Source of the DNA: Petrolisthes cinctipes
Taxonomy: Eukaryota; Arthropoda; Malacostraca; Decapoda; Porcellanidae
Reading direction: 5' to 3'
Length of the DNA stretch: 64,000 nucleotides
Assembly: GCA_033782935.1 (NCBI GenBank)
Contig: JAWQEG010001350.1
Coordinates: forward strand, 62,001 to 126,000
Part shown: piece by piece, positions 1 to 9,310 of the stretch
Position numbering within the stretch: the stretch's first letter is position 1
Layout: every line of letters starts with the position of its first letter
Made by a program: the position numbers and the translations under genes
Notes under the pieces: generated by a model
What the model was told of the DNA's origin: nothing
Database searches by the model: none
Seen by the model: the letters and a program-made list of their open reading frames with translations, nothing else

Positions 1-1953
1 ACCATCCTTGAAGACTGTAAGAAGAGAGTAAGAAATCTTAGCATAGCATGGATAGATTATAAGAAGGCCTTCGACAGCGTTCCCCACTCTTGGATATTGA
101 AATGCCTCGAATTATATAACATCAACGAGGAAGTCAGAACATTCATTAAAACTCAAATGACCAAATGGAAAACTTCCCTCAATTTGAACCACACAAATGG
201 TCAAATAAAAATAGCCAATATAAAAATCCAACGCGGAATATTTCAAGGGGACAGCCTTTCACCACTACTCTTCTGCCTCGCCCTAGACCCACTCAGTAAA
301 ATCCTAAAAGAACAAAACACTGGATATGATTTGAGCAGAAGCAGAACAAAGAAAAACAACAAAAAGATCAACCACCTGTTGTTTATGGATGACCTGAAAT
401 TATACGCAGAATCTGACCAACAGTTAAACCAGCTGATGCAAATAGTACACAACTTTTCGAGAGACATCAATATGGAATTTGGCCTAGACAAATGCAACAA
501 GTGTACAATAAGGAAGGGTAACAAGATAGCCTCAAATAACATCGAGCTCGACAACCAAAACTTAATAGAAGATCTTGACAACGATGCCACTTACAAATAC
601 TTGGGCATAGAGGAAAATTCACAGATCCAACATAAGAACATGAGGGAAAAAATTAGAAAAGAATACTTAAAACGCCTAAAGATCTGCAAATCAGAACTAA
701 CACCGAAAAACAAAACCACTGCCATAAACCAACTTGCAATCCCAGTGGTGACATATGCATTTGGTATCGTAGACTGGCCGCAGGGAGAGCTTAACAAACT
801 AGACATCAAGACCCGAAAAATACTCACCTTAAACAAAGTCACCTACAGAAACCAATGCATGGATAGAATATACATCCCGCGAAGAGAAGGTGGCCTAGGG
901 TTGACTGAGATCAACCAAGCATATAGAGCCACCATCATTAGTATGGGACAATATCTAAACAGTTCTGAGGAAGATACTATGAAAAGGGTTGCCCAACACC
1001 ACAGAGAAGCCTTATCCCAACAAACTTCTATCATAAAACTGGCAGAAAACTTTAGAAAAAACATTACAGAAGAGAACATTGCCAATGACCAAGTACCAGC
1101 CACCAAGAAAGCAAGAAAAGTAAGAGGAAAATACAGTAAGAAAGAAGAAACTCTCAGAAAAGAAAGATGGAAACAACACCGACGAGCGGGTAAATTTTTG
1201 GAGGAATTAGAAAAAGATTACATAGATAAGGAAGGATCATTAATGTGGCTGAAAAATGGCGACCTCGGGTTCGATGGAGAGAGACTAATAGTTGGAGCAC
1301 AAGACCAGGGACTCCTAACGAATGGATTCAAGAAAATGGCCGGAATATCCCAGAATGACCAGTGTAGGTTCTGCCACAATGGTGTAGAGAGTGTAAGCCA
1401 TCTTATATCTGGCTGCCAGACACTCCTTGCAGACGGACACTACACGATTCGTCATAATAAGGTCTGCAAATACCTACACTGGAAAGCTTGCAAGGAGCTG
1501 GGAATAGAAGTAGATCAAATATGGGAACACGAACCGAACCCAATTGTAGCCAACAAACGTGTGACCATCTACTACGACAAAATAATACCAACCGGCAGGT
1601 ACATAGAAAATAGGGCAATAAAGCCAGACATCGTCATCTGGAACAAGCAAGAAAAAACAGCGAAGATCATCGATGTAACAGTGCCCAACAACTACGGCCT
1701 AAACAGAGCTGAAAGAGAAAAGCTGACAAAATACGAAGATCTAATGAATGACCTACGAAGAACCTGGTCATTAAAGAACATCGAGATTATTCCAGTTGTG
1801 GTAGGAGCGACAGGCCTGATGAAAACCAACCTAAAGAACTATCTAGAATCCATCCCAGGCTGCCCAAGTCTACGTGAAGTGCAACTTGGTGCAATAAAAG
1901 GAACAGTCGGCATTTTAAAGAGAGCCCTTGGATACTCTGCGATCAACGGTTAG
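1..1953 (+). CDS. RLE-type non-LTR retrotransposon polyprotein, C-terminal part (reverse transcriptase + restriction-like endonuclease)
   Basis: The frame is open from base 1, so the 5' part lies outside the window; 650 codons are visible. Reverse transcriptase motifs are seen in order: motif A IDYKKAFDSV (about 52-81), motif B QGDSLSPLLF (about 244-273), catalytic FMDD (382-393) and a YKYLGI thumb-region motif near 592. A C-x2-C-x8-H-x4-C knuckle follows at 1363-1416. A KPD-x14-D core (1621-1674, ending IIDVTVP) matches the restriction-like endonuclease of R2/R4/Dong-type elements. The protein would nick target DNA and prime cDNA synthesis from its own RNA. No stop or frameshift breaks the visible part, unlike the APE-LINEs downstream. 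The clade (R4/Dong-like?) is a guess; RLE membership rests on the PD...D motif placed after the knuckle. Confidence 0.85.
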   Translation, partial: TILEDCKKRVRNLSIAWIDYKKAFDSVPHSWILKCLELYNINEEVRTFIKTQMTKWKTSLNLNHTNGQIKIANIKIQRGIFQGDSLSPLLFCLALDPLSKILKEQNTGYDLSRSRTKKNNKKINHLLFMDDLKLYAESDQQLNQLMQIVHNFSRDINMEFGLDKCNKCTIRKGNKIASNNIELDNQNLIEDLDNDATYKYLGIEENSQIQHKNMREKIRKEYLKRLKICKSELTPKNKTTAINQLAIPVVTYAFGIVDWPQGELNKLDIKTRKILTLNKVTYRNQCMDRIYIPRREGGLGLTEINQAYRATIISMGQYLNSSEEDTMKRVAQHHREALSQQTSIIKLAENFRKNITEENIANDQVPATKKARKVRGKYSKKEETLRKERWKQHRRAGKFLEELEKDYIDKEGSLMWLKNGDLGFDGERLIVGAQDQGLLTNGFKKMAGISQNDQCRFCHNGVESVSHLISGCQTLLADGHYTIRHNKVCKYLHWKACKELGIEVDQIWEHEPNPIVANKRVTIYYDKIIPTGRYIENRAIKPDIVIWNKQEKTAKIIDVTVPNNYGLNRAEREKLTKYEDLMNDLRRTWSLKNIEIIPVVVGATGLMKTNLKNYLESIPGCPSLREVQLGAIKGTVGILKRALGYSAING

Positions 1954-2027
1954 GATGCAACTATAGACCCCTGGCTGGGGTCCATTGCTCCAAGATAACC
2001 TGAGAATAAGACAATTTAAAAAAAAAA
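1954..2027 (+). other. 3' UTR and poly(A) tail of the RLE-LINE, with conserved hairpin
   Basis: Short 3' UTR between the ORF stop and an A10 tail (2018-2027). It carries a perfect 6-bp stem, GACCCC (1966-1971) and GGGGTC (1977-1982), around a TGGCT loop. The same hairpin recurs in the five truncated copies. By analogy with R2-like elements it may be the RNA structure recognised by the reverse transcriptase; that role is inferred. Confidence 0.6.
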
Positions 2028-2074
2028 GAGAGTGAGGAACTTTGAATGAGAAGAATGTGGTAAAAAGTGTGTGA
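2028..2074 (+). pseudogene. C2H2 zinc-finger fragment fused to APE-LINE ORF1
   Basis: Directly after the RLE-LINE poly(A), the sequence reads as a finger linker and N-terminal half-finger (RNFE-stop-EECGKK-C-VTN). The first ligand Cys is mutated to TGA and the Phe after GKK to Cys. At about 2067-2074 it passes abruptly into the middle of APE-LINE ORF1 (around TCGGAACC). The RLE-LINE therefore sits in a zinc-finger gene here too, and a deletion or unequal exchange removed everything between that finger and ORF1. Confidence 0.6.
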
Positions 2075-2483
2075 CAAATCGGAACCAAAGGAAAAGATAC
2101 AGAAACACATAGAAAACTCTCTGGATATAATACAAAAGGAAGTAAAAGTAGAGGATGTAGAAATTTTGGATACAGCAAGATTAGGATTAATAAATGAACC
2201 AGGAAAGAAGAGACCACTCCTGTTAAAATTAAAAGAAACATGGATGAAATGGCAGATTCTGAAAAATACAAAGAACCTTAAGAATACAAACCATAGGCTA
2301 GCAAAAAGAATATCTATCACCTTGGATATGACTAAGAAAGAGAGACAACAAAATAAGGAGCTCTGGGAGGAATTAAAAAGAAAACGAGAACTGGGAGAAA
2401 AGGGATGGTATATAAAGGATGCAAAGTTAATGAGAAATAATTTTCAAGGAGAAAGAGGACAAATATATGGAGAACATATGTAA
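2067..2483 (+). pseudogene. APE-LINE copy 1, ORF1 (5'-truncated)
   Basis: Keeps only the RRM-like and C-terminal domains of ORF1, open from the fusion junction to the stop; PHD finger and coiled coil are missing. It ends YGEHM-stop, overlapping the ORF2 start by 17 nt (ATG at 2467, TAA at 2481-2483), a layout seen at every copy and consistent with stop/reinitiation coupling. ORF1 proteins of this type bind LINE RNA. Confidence 0.75.
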
Positions 2484-5400
2484 GATTAAACTAATAAACA
2501 TACAAGGGCTAACAAAAGTAAAGATGACGGAATTACAAGATTTAATTAAAAGTGATGAATTTTTATGTTTAACGGAAACACACCAAAAGTGTGAGAATAT
2601 CAGTCTCTGTGATCACATATACTCAATAAGTAATATGAGGGAAATGGAGGAAAAGAAAGGAGGGGGATTGATGATTTTGTCGGAGAAGGATGAAGATAGT
2701 AAAATTGAAAAGATAACAACTAGAAATAAGGATTTGTTACTTTGCAAGTGTAAATTAGGAAATATTTGTTTTAAGCTGCTTTTGGTCTATTTACCTGCGG
2801 GAAATAAAGAAAAGGATAAAAGAAGATACACTAGTTTAAAAACAGAAATAGAAGGTATAGTAGAAAATATAGGGGAGATACCCTTTGTCCTACTCGGGGA
2901 TTTTAACGGACATTTGGGATTCCTTGGAGAGCAGGAAATGGATAGACGAGGGGAAGATGGGATTAACTGGATGGAAAACTATAATCTCATTCTACTAAAC
3001 AATAACCAGAGGTGTGAAGGGTTGATAACATGGGAGAGAGGAAAATAAAAAAGTGTGATAGACTTCGTTCTGGTGAACCATAAATTTTATGATGTATACG
3101 AAGCAATGAAATTAGATGAAAGAAAAGAAATAACGGAATTATCTGACCATAATTTGATTGAAATATTAATCAAAGGAGAGACACAAAATAGAAAATACAC
3201 AAATGATCAATGGCAAGAAAATATTTATTATACAACAGACAAAGAAGCATTACAGAAATATAAGGAAGAAGTGGAAGGAGAGTGCAATGAAGAGGTACAA
3301 GATATGGTAGAGTTTGGTGAAATCATGACAAGAAATGCAGAATGTATATTAAAGAAAAAGTATAGAAGGAGAAAGGATAAGAAACATATAAACAGGATTG
3401 AACCACCATGGATGTGTGAAGAAATTAGAAAGGAAATCAAGAAAAGAAAGAAGCTTAATAGAGAGAAACGAAATGAGGCTAGTGAAGAAGTAAAAGATAG
3501 ACTTTGGAGCTTATATAAGGTACAAAAAGATTGGGTGAAAAGATTGATCAAAGAAGCAATAATAAAACATGAGAAAAAGGTGACAGAGGAGATAAATGGA
3601 AGTAGTGACAAAAGTAAGAGATTATGGCAATATATTGACAAATTAAAAGGTAAAGAAATAAACTATGATAAGGACAAAGGGGAATTATATAGTACAGAGG
3701 AAGAAATACTTAAACCAGAAGATGCAGCTCAAGAGCTTGAAATGTTTTGGAAGGATATATACCAAAATCATGACAATAACATAAAGAAGGTTTGGAACAC
3801 ACAAGAAAAAGGAAGGTACAAAATTTTTATAGAGGAACAAATAATGAATGAAACTAATCAAGACAAGAGACAGTACATGCTAATGGAACATATGGATATG
3901 ACTGTTGGAATGGGCCTAGCTCGGATAACAACAACCATGGAAGAACCAATAATAAATAAAGAAGAAATTATAAAAACATTAAATGGCTTGAAAAACAAAA
4001 AGGCAGCTGGTCCGGATGGGGTAAAACGAGAATGCTACAAGGCATTGATAGATAGTGAAAAATGCATAGAAAAGTTAGTATACTGTTTTAATAAAATAAT
4101 TAGACAAGGAAAAGTCCCACAAACCTGGAATACCTCAAGAACAGTAATGTTACCAAAAAAAGTTTAACCAACAGCCCAGGATTAAAGACCCATATAGCAC
4201 TCACAAATATTGATTACAAAATATTTATGTCAATAATGAAGAGCAAAATAGAACAACAACTACAAGTTAATGATTTAAATAGTGAATTGCAGTCCGGATT
4301 TACACAGGGAAGAAGAATTGAAGACAATATACTCATACTCAGGTACTGTATTGAAAAAAGCTACAAGAACAAGACACCATTAATCGTAGCAGCAATAGAC
4401 TTTAAGAAGGCATAGGACTCAATAAAAAGAGAAGAGATCATAAAAAATCTAAAAGAAATAAAAACACATGAAAATATGATAGATATAATAAGTGATGTGT
4501 ACCAGAATGATACAACACAAATGTGTTTAAGCAGAAGAATAGAAAAAGAGATAAAGATAACAAGCGGTATACGCCAAGGGTGCACAGGATCTAATGGACT
4601 GCAGTTTTCACAATCAATGTTAGAGGCAAAAGCAAACATTATAAGACTGAGCAATGTAAGCAGGAAATGTGGGTTGGAGTTAAATAGAAATAAGAGCAAA
4701 TTCATAATCTTCAATATGGAAAATCAACCAGCAAAACTAGAAGGGATAGAAGTGGTGGAGACTATTAAATATTTGGGAGTGGATATTGGAAACAAGAGAC
4801 ACTGTTTTAAGAATTACAAAGTTAATATTTTAAAAAAAGCAAAGAAACTAGCAAATATGACATACTCAGTGACAGCCAAGAGTTGTAACAAACTAATGAT
4901 TGGAAAAACTTTCTGGAAAGGTCTGGCATTGCCTGGAATACTGTATGGGGCTGGTGTGGTGGATTATAACAAGAAAGAAATAGATACGTTACAAAAAATT
5001 GAAAACTCAGTGTACCGAACGATCCTTGTGGCAGAGAAAACACAGCAATTAATGGACTGAGAGGAGAAGTGGGTGCCTCATTCATGAAATCAAAAATTAC
5101 TTGAACAAAATTACAATATTTACAAGGAATAATGAGAGATGGAGGAAACAAATTAACATACAAAATAGTAGAAGAATTGAAGGATAATAGAACAAATAAA
5201 TGGAAGAAGGAATGTGAGGAGGGAATGAAAGCATTAGATATCAATTTAGATAAACTAAAAACCATGAAGAAGCAAGAACTCCTAAACAAGATCTATGAAT
5301 TGGACACTAAGAACTGGAGAGAGGAAATGGAAAGTAAGACTACCCTAAAGATTTACAGAAAATGGAAAAAGGAAATGGGAATGACAGAGGAACTATATGA

Positions 5401-5856
5401 CAATACACCAGCATCAGTGGTGTTATTTAAATGTAGGACAAATACTTTAAACTTGGGAGATAGAAAAAGATTTAGAAAAGAGGACAATGAAACAGGATGT
5501 AAGATGTGTGGAACAGATCCAGAAAACTTAGAACATTTTGTGCTTGACTGTACTGCATGGCTATGTTGAAGAAAGAAGTAAAATTGGAAAATTGCAACAA
5601 CCTTATATCGAATGCAAGGAAAACATCATTGGAGGGTTGTTATTCGACAGTGGAAAATGTTTGGACAATATAAAACAATATGGTAAATATTGAATGAATT
5701 ACCGTTATTGGGTACGGTTTTTCTACCTTCATTACCCACTTATTTAGACCATTCTAAGAATATTTTCTTCTATGACATTTTCTCCGCAAATAAGAATATC
5801 TTTATAAGTGCTGGAAAATAAGGGAGAAGAAATTAAAGGAACTCGGCAACAAATAA
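2467..5856 (+). pseudogene. APE-LINE copy 1, ORF2 (endonuclease-reverse transcriptase), inactivated
   Basis: Domain order: APE endonuclease with INIQGL, LTETH, LGDFNGHLG, IDFVLVN and LSDHN motifs; linker; reverse transcriptase with KAAGPDG, SGFTQGRR, motif A IDFKKA-stop-DSI and GIRQGCTGS; thumb IKYLGVDIG; and a C-x2-C-x8-H-x4-C knuckle (CKMCGT...HFVLDC, about 5497-5550). Lesions shared by all six copies: TAA at 3046-3048 between the GDFN and SDHN motifs, TAG inside RT motif A, and a frameshift near 5050 before the C-terminal part. Specific to this copy: stops around 4165 and 4183. It keeps Tyr (TAC, 4081) where the other copies have TAA. A 108-bp in-frame deletion at 4593/4594 removes catalytic FADD. 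A 110-bp element interrupts the 3' end. Probably of the CR1/L2/Daphne group, family not settled. Confidence 0.85.
5682..5791 (+). mobile_element. 110-bp GGTAAATATTG element inserted in APE-LINE copy 1
   Basis: Begins GGTAAATATTG and ends CTCCGCAAAT. It is flanked by an 8-bp duplication, AACAATAT on the left (one base changed) and AAGAATAT on the right. LINE copy 6 has the uninterrupted site. The sequence matches the left end of the larger CCTAA-containing transposon family seen at 6792 and 62879, so it is probably a tiny internally deleted derivative. Confidence 0.75.
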
Positions 5857-6223
5857 ACGACAGAAGAGGGGCCGTTGTAAAGGCTATCCCTCGACATCAT
5901 CGCATCGCATCGCATCACTCTCAGTCATCATCAACAACAACAACAATAATAAAGTGTGAGTTTTTGTAGTTTTCTATGTTGTATTGTTGTAATTGATAAT
6001 ATTAATGGTTCTTTAGTGGTTTATTATGATATATACGAGTCAATAGAGAAGGAAACCAAGTGAAATACAATATATAATTCATCGATATAAGATAATTAAA
6101 TTTAACAAGTATAATCATTTAATTAATTAACACAGGCTTAGTAAGTTTCGTTATTAACCTGTAAAGTAATGAATAAAACGAGCCTGGAAACACACACACA
6201 ACCCTTAAAAAAAAACGGTAAAG
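5857..6223 (+). other. APE-LINE 3' tail and AT-rich spacer
   Basis: The LINE 3' UTR ends in (ATCGC)n, then CATCAT and AACAACAAT simple repeats, a plausible LINE tail. The rest is AT-rich with short CA and A runs. No gene is seen. Confidence 0.6.
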
Positions 6224-6570
6224 GTACAGAAGTGGACCTTACTGTATAATAGATATTTTACTGTCATTACCCACTATTTCGGACCATTCTAAGACACTTT
6301 TCTTCTATGGTTTTTCTTCCTCAAATGCCCCGTTTCCAAGATAGGGCATATTCAAATGGGGCATTTTGAAATTAGCCTGACCTTACCTGACCTGACCTAA
6401 CCTAACCTAGACCGCATCAGACTACCGGGACCTAACCTGGGCAAACTACCGGGACCTAACCTGGGCAAACTACCGGGAAATAATCGTGATAAAGTACAAT
6501 AAATGACGGGTAAAATACTAGGACCCAGCCGGATCTGGCAACACTGCTGAATTCAGGTCCACTTCTGTAC
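6224..6570. mobile_element. MITE with perfect 16-bp terminal inverted repeats
   Basis: Ends are GTACAGAAGTGGACCT (6224-6239) and AGGTCCACTTCTGTAC (6555-6570), exact inverse complements. The TA next to CAGAAG at both ends would fit a TA target duplication, as in Tc1/mariner, but this is inferred. The inside holds the AAATGCCCC hairpin, CCTAA-rich sequence and three ACCGGGACCTAACCTGGGCA-like repeats. No coding capacity. Confidence 0.75.
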
Positions 6571-6989
6571 TAATACCAAAAAAACCACACACACAAACCT
6601 GGAAAAAAAAACAAGGAAATATTACGGTAATTATCTATTATATTGCCATTTTATATTACAATGTTTTTACCTTCTTTACCCACTAATTTATAACATTCTA
6701 AGACACTTTTCTTCTATGGCATATTCTTTTGCAATGCCCCATTTCCAAGATAGGGCTTATTCAAATGGGGCATTTTGAAATTAGCCTGACTGGTAAATAT
6801 TGAAAGAATTACCGTTATTGAGTACGGTATTTCTACCTTCATTACCCACTAATTTAGACAATTCTAAGACTATTTTCTTCTATGGCATTTCCTCTGCAAA
6901 TGCCCCATTTCAAAGATAGGGCATATTCAAATGGGGCATTTTAAAATTAGCCTGACCTTACCTGACCTGACTTAACCTAACCTAGACCG
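6571..6989 (+). mobile_element. Two left-end blocks of the CCTAA-containing transposon family
   Basis: Two diverged copies of one module (about 6600-6790 and 6792-6985) share TTACCCACTA, TTCTAAGAC, TTTTCTTCTATGGCAT and an inverted pair AAATGCCCCATTT/AAATGGGGCATTT (perfect at 6898-6910 and 6929-6941). The second begins GGTAAATATTGAAAGAATTA. Both end GAAATTAGCCTGAC or a close variant. No right end is recognised here. Confidence 0.6.
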
Positions 6990-7412
6990 CATCGGACTAC
7001 CGGGAACTAACCTGGGCAAACTTCCGGGACCGGGAACTAACCTGGGCAAACTACCGGGACCGGGAACTAACCTGGGCAAACTACCGGGACCTAACCTGGG
7101 CAAACTACCGGGACCTAACCTGTGCAAACTACTGGGACCTAACCTGTGCAAACTACTGGGACCTAACCTAGGCAAACTACTGGGACCTAACCTGTGCAAA
7201 CTACTGGGACCTAACCTGTGCAAACTACTGGGACCTAACCTGTGCAAACTACTGGGACCTAACCTGTGCAAACTACTGGGACCCAACCTGTGCAAACTAC
7301 TGGGCCCTAACCTGTGCAAACTACTGGGCCCTAACCTGTGCAAACTACTGGGACCTAACCTGTGCAAACTACTGGGACCTAACCTGTGCAAACTACTGGG
7401 ACCTAACCTGAC
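6990..7412 (+). repeat. 24-bp minisatellite, about 17 copies
   Basis: Unit begins CTGTGCAAACTACTGGGACC and finishes TAAC, so each unit contains CCTAAC. The first units (CTGGGCAAACTACCGGGACC type) are more diverged and include 30-bp variants. The spacing creates an open minus-strand frame with an octapeptide repeat, which is treated as an artefact. Confidence 0.9.
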
Positions 7413-7660
7413 CCAACCAAACATAACATAACATAACATAACCTTTCCTTATCCGACCTGACCTAACCTAACCTAACATTATCTGACCTAACCTAACCAA
7501 ACCTTACCTTACCTTATCTGACCTAACCTAACCTAACATAACCAAACCTTACCTTTTTTGACCTAACCTAACGTAACATAACCTTACCTAACCTAACCTA
7601 ACATAGACCACAGCAGACTATCGGGACCTAACCGAGACAAACTACCGGGACCTAACTGGA
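7413..7660 (+). repeat. Degenerate CCTAA (TTAGG-type) interstitial tract
   Basis: Runs of two to four CCTAA pentamers are mixed with CATAA, CTTAC and CTGAC variants. CCTAA is the complement of the arthropod telomere repeat TTAGG. It grades out of the minisatellite, which suggests pentamer decay within a transposon rather than a true telomere end. Confidence 0.7.
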
Positions 7661-7875
7661 CATAGTCAATTTTTGGTGCTACAGAATATTACTGTAAATA
7701 TTCAGTAAATGTTTGAATCTTCAAATGATGTAAGACTGGTATTGTTATTGTTTCAGATTCATATGAAGTAACTCTGTGGTTGGCAGCCCTGACACCAATA
7801 ACAGTGTGGTTGGCAGCCCTGACAACAGTAATAACCAAGTGGTCATATTGGTGGCAGAATAAAGCTGTGTTAGTG

Positions 7876-9027
7876 ATGGAGGTGGAAGGAAGTGACACCA
7901 TCAATGTTGTCAGAGAAGAGAAGTGTAACAAGTTGGTCTGTCAACAATGTGGTCAAAAGTTTAGTAGGAAATGCCATCTCACTCACCATTTGTTGACTGA
8001 AACTGGAAAGAAAATGTTTATGTGTGATGAGTGTGGTAAAGAGTTTAGTTGGAAATCTGACCTTAAGAAACACAGCATTGTTCACACAAGAGAGAAGAAC
8101 TTTGAATGTGAAGAATGTGGTAAAATGTTTGTGAGAAAGAAAAATTTAAAGCAACACATACTTATACACACAGGAGAGAGGAACTTTGAATGTGAAGAAT
8201 GTGGTAAAAAGTTTGTGAGAGTGGATGATTTAAAGCAACACATACTTATACACACAGGAGTGAAGAACTTTGAATGTGAAGAATGTGGTCAAAAGTTTGT
8301 GACAAAGTATAATTTAAAGCAACACATACTTATACACACAGGAGAGAGGAACTTTGAATGTGAAGAATGTGGTAAAATGTTTGTGAGAAAGAAAAATTTA
8401 AAGCAACACATACTTATACACACAGGAGAGAGGAACTTTGAATGTGAAGAATGTGGTAAAAAGTTTATGACAAAGAGTGAAATAAAGAAACACATACTTA
8501 TACACACAGGAGTGAAGAACTTTGAATGTGAAGAATGTGGTAAAAAGTTTCTGACAAAGGGTAAACTAAATCGACACATACTTATACACACAGGAGTGAA
8601 GAACTTTGAATGTGAAGAATGTGGTAAAAAGTTTGTGACTAAGAGTGAATTAAAGCTACACATACTTAAACACACAGGAGTGAAGGACTTTGAATGTGAA
8701 GAATGTGGTAAAAAGTTTGTGAGAAAAATTTGTCTAAAGGAGCACATACTTATACACACAGGAGTGAAGAAATTTGAATGTAATGAATGTGGTAAAAAGT
8801 TTGTGACAAAGAGTAATCTAAAGAAGCACATACTTATACACACAGGAGTGAAGAACTTTGAATGTGAAGAATGTGGTAAAAAGTTTGTGAGAAAAAGTTG
8901 TCTAAAGCAGCACATACTTATACACACAGCAGTAAAGAAATTTGAATGTAATGAATGTGGTAAAAAGTTTCTGACAAAGGGTAAACTAAAGCAGCACATA
9001 CTTATGCACACAGGAGTGAAGATCTAA
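7876..9027 (+). CDS. Polydactyl C2H2 zinc-finger protein, array copy 1
   Basis: 383 residues with thirteen fingers at a strict 28-residue period (first Cys at residues 22, 50, 78 ... 358), consensus C-EE-C-GKKF-x5-LK-x-H-IL-x-H with HTGERNF or HTGVKNF linkers. This fits a nuclear sequence-specific DNA-binding protein. No KRAB, BTB or ZAD domain is visible. Finger 1 is degenerate (last His replaced by Glu). The ATG at 7876 is the first in frame; the frame is open upstream to a good 3' splice site (TTATTGTTTCAG, ending 7756), so this may be the last exon of a longer gene. The stop is not native: the last sense codon and TAA come from an inserted LINE fragment, cutting off two further fingers. 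Confidence 0.8.
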   Translation: MEVEGSDTINVVREEKCNKLVCQQCGQKFSRKCHLTHHLLTETGKKMFMCDECGKEFSWKSDLKKHSIVHTREKNFECEECGKMFVRKKNLKQHILIHTGERNFECEECGKKFVRVDDLKQHILIHTGVKNFECEECGQKFVTKYNLKQHILIHTGERNFECEECGKMFVRKKNLKQHILIHTGERNFECEECGKKFMTKSEIKKHILIHTGVKNFECEECGKKFLTKGKLNRHILIHTGVKNFECEECGKKFVTKSELKLHILKHTGVKDFECEECGKKFVRKICLKEHILIHTGVKKFECNECGKKFVTKSNLKKHILIHTGVKNFECEECGKKFVRKSCLKQHILIHTAVKKFECNECGKKFLTKGKLKQHILMHTGVKI

Positions 9028-9310
9028 AGAATGACCTACGAAGAACCTGGTCATTAAAGAACATCGAGATTATTCCAGTTGTGGTATTAGCGACAGGCCT
9101 GATGAAAACCAACCTAAAGAACTATCTAGAATCCATCCCAGGCTGCCCAAGTCTACGTGAAGTGCAACTTGGTGCAATAAAAGGAACAGTCGGCATTTTG
9201 AAGAGAACCCTTGGATACTCTGCGATCAACGGTTAGGATGCAACTATATACCCCTGGCTGGGGTACATTGCTCCAAGATAACCTGAGAATAAGACAATTG
9301 AAAAAAAAAA
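9022..9310 (+). mobile_element. 5'-truncated RLE-LINE inserted in the zinc-finger gene
   Basis: Matches the last coding part and 3' UTR of the element at 1-2027 from about 1736 onward, ending in A10. Flanked by the 8-bp duplication GAGTGAAG (9014-9021 and 9311-9318), and GAAG is shared between target and element at the 5' junction. These are hallmarks of target-primed reverse transcription with 5' truncation. The 3' hairpin is TACCCC/GGGGTA. Confidence 0.88.

Noticed and set aside
3046..3048. Programmed stop readthrough in ORF2
   Set aside because: The same ORF2 has further stops and frameshifts in catalytic motifs, so shared decay explains it better.
5857..6223. A gene in the AT-rich spacer after each LINE
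   Set aside because: No frame of useful length, no motif, and simple repeats dominate.
6990..7412. CRISPR-like regular repeats
   Set aside because: Units are contiguous 24-bp tandem repeats with no unique spacers, in eukaryotic sequence.
6972..7439. Minus-strand ORF of octapeptide repeats (LGPSSLHR) in the spacer, repeated in each unit
   Set aside because: The 24-bp minisatellite is divisible by three, so any frame without a stop stays open. In repeat 4 a two-base insertion breaks it. No coding signal beyond that.
7413..7660. A true telomere or chromosome end
   Set aside because: CCTAA pentamers are degenerate, recur in every unit and lie within transposon-derived blocks, with genes on both sides.
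7780..7875. Zinc-finger protein starting at TTG 7780
   Set aside because: TTG is an unlikely animal start. The first in-frame ATG is 7876, and the upstream frame is better explained by an exon starting after the 3' splice site at 7756.
8289..9011. Long minus-strand ORF opposite the zinc-finger array
   Set aside because: A mirror of the 84-bp finger repeat; its composition follows entirely from the finger codons.
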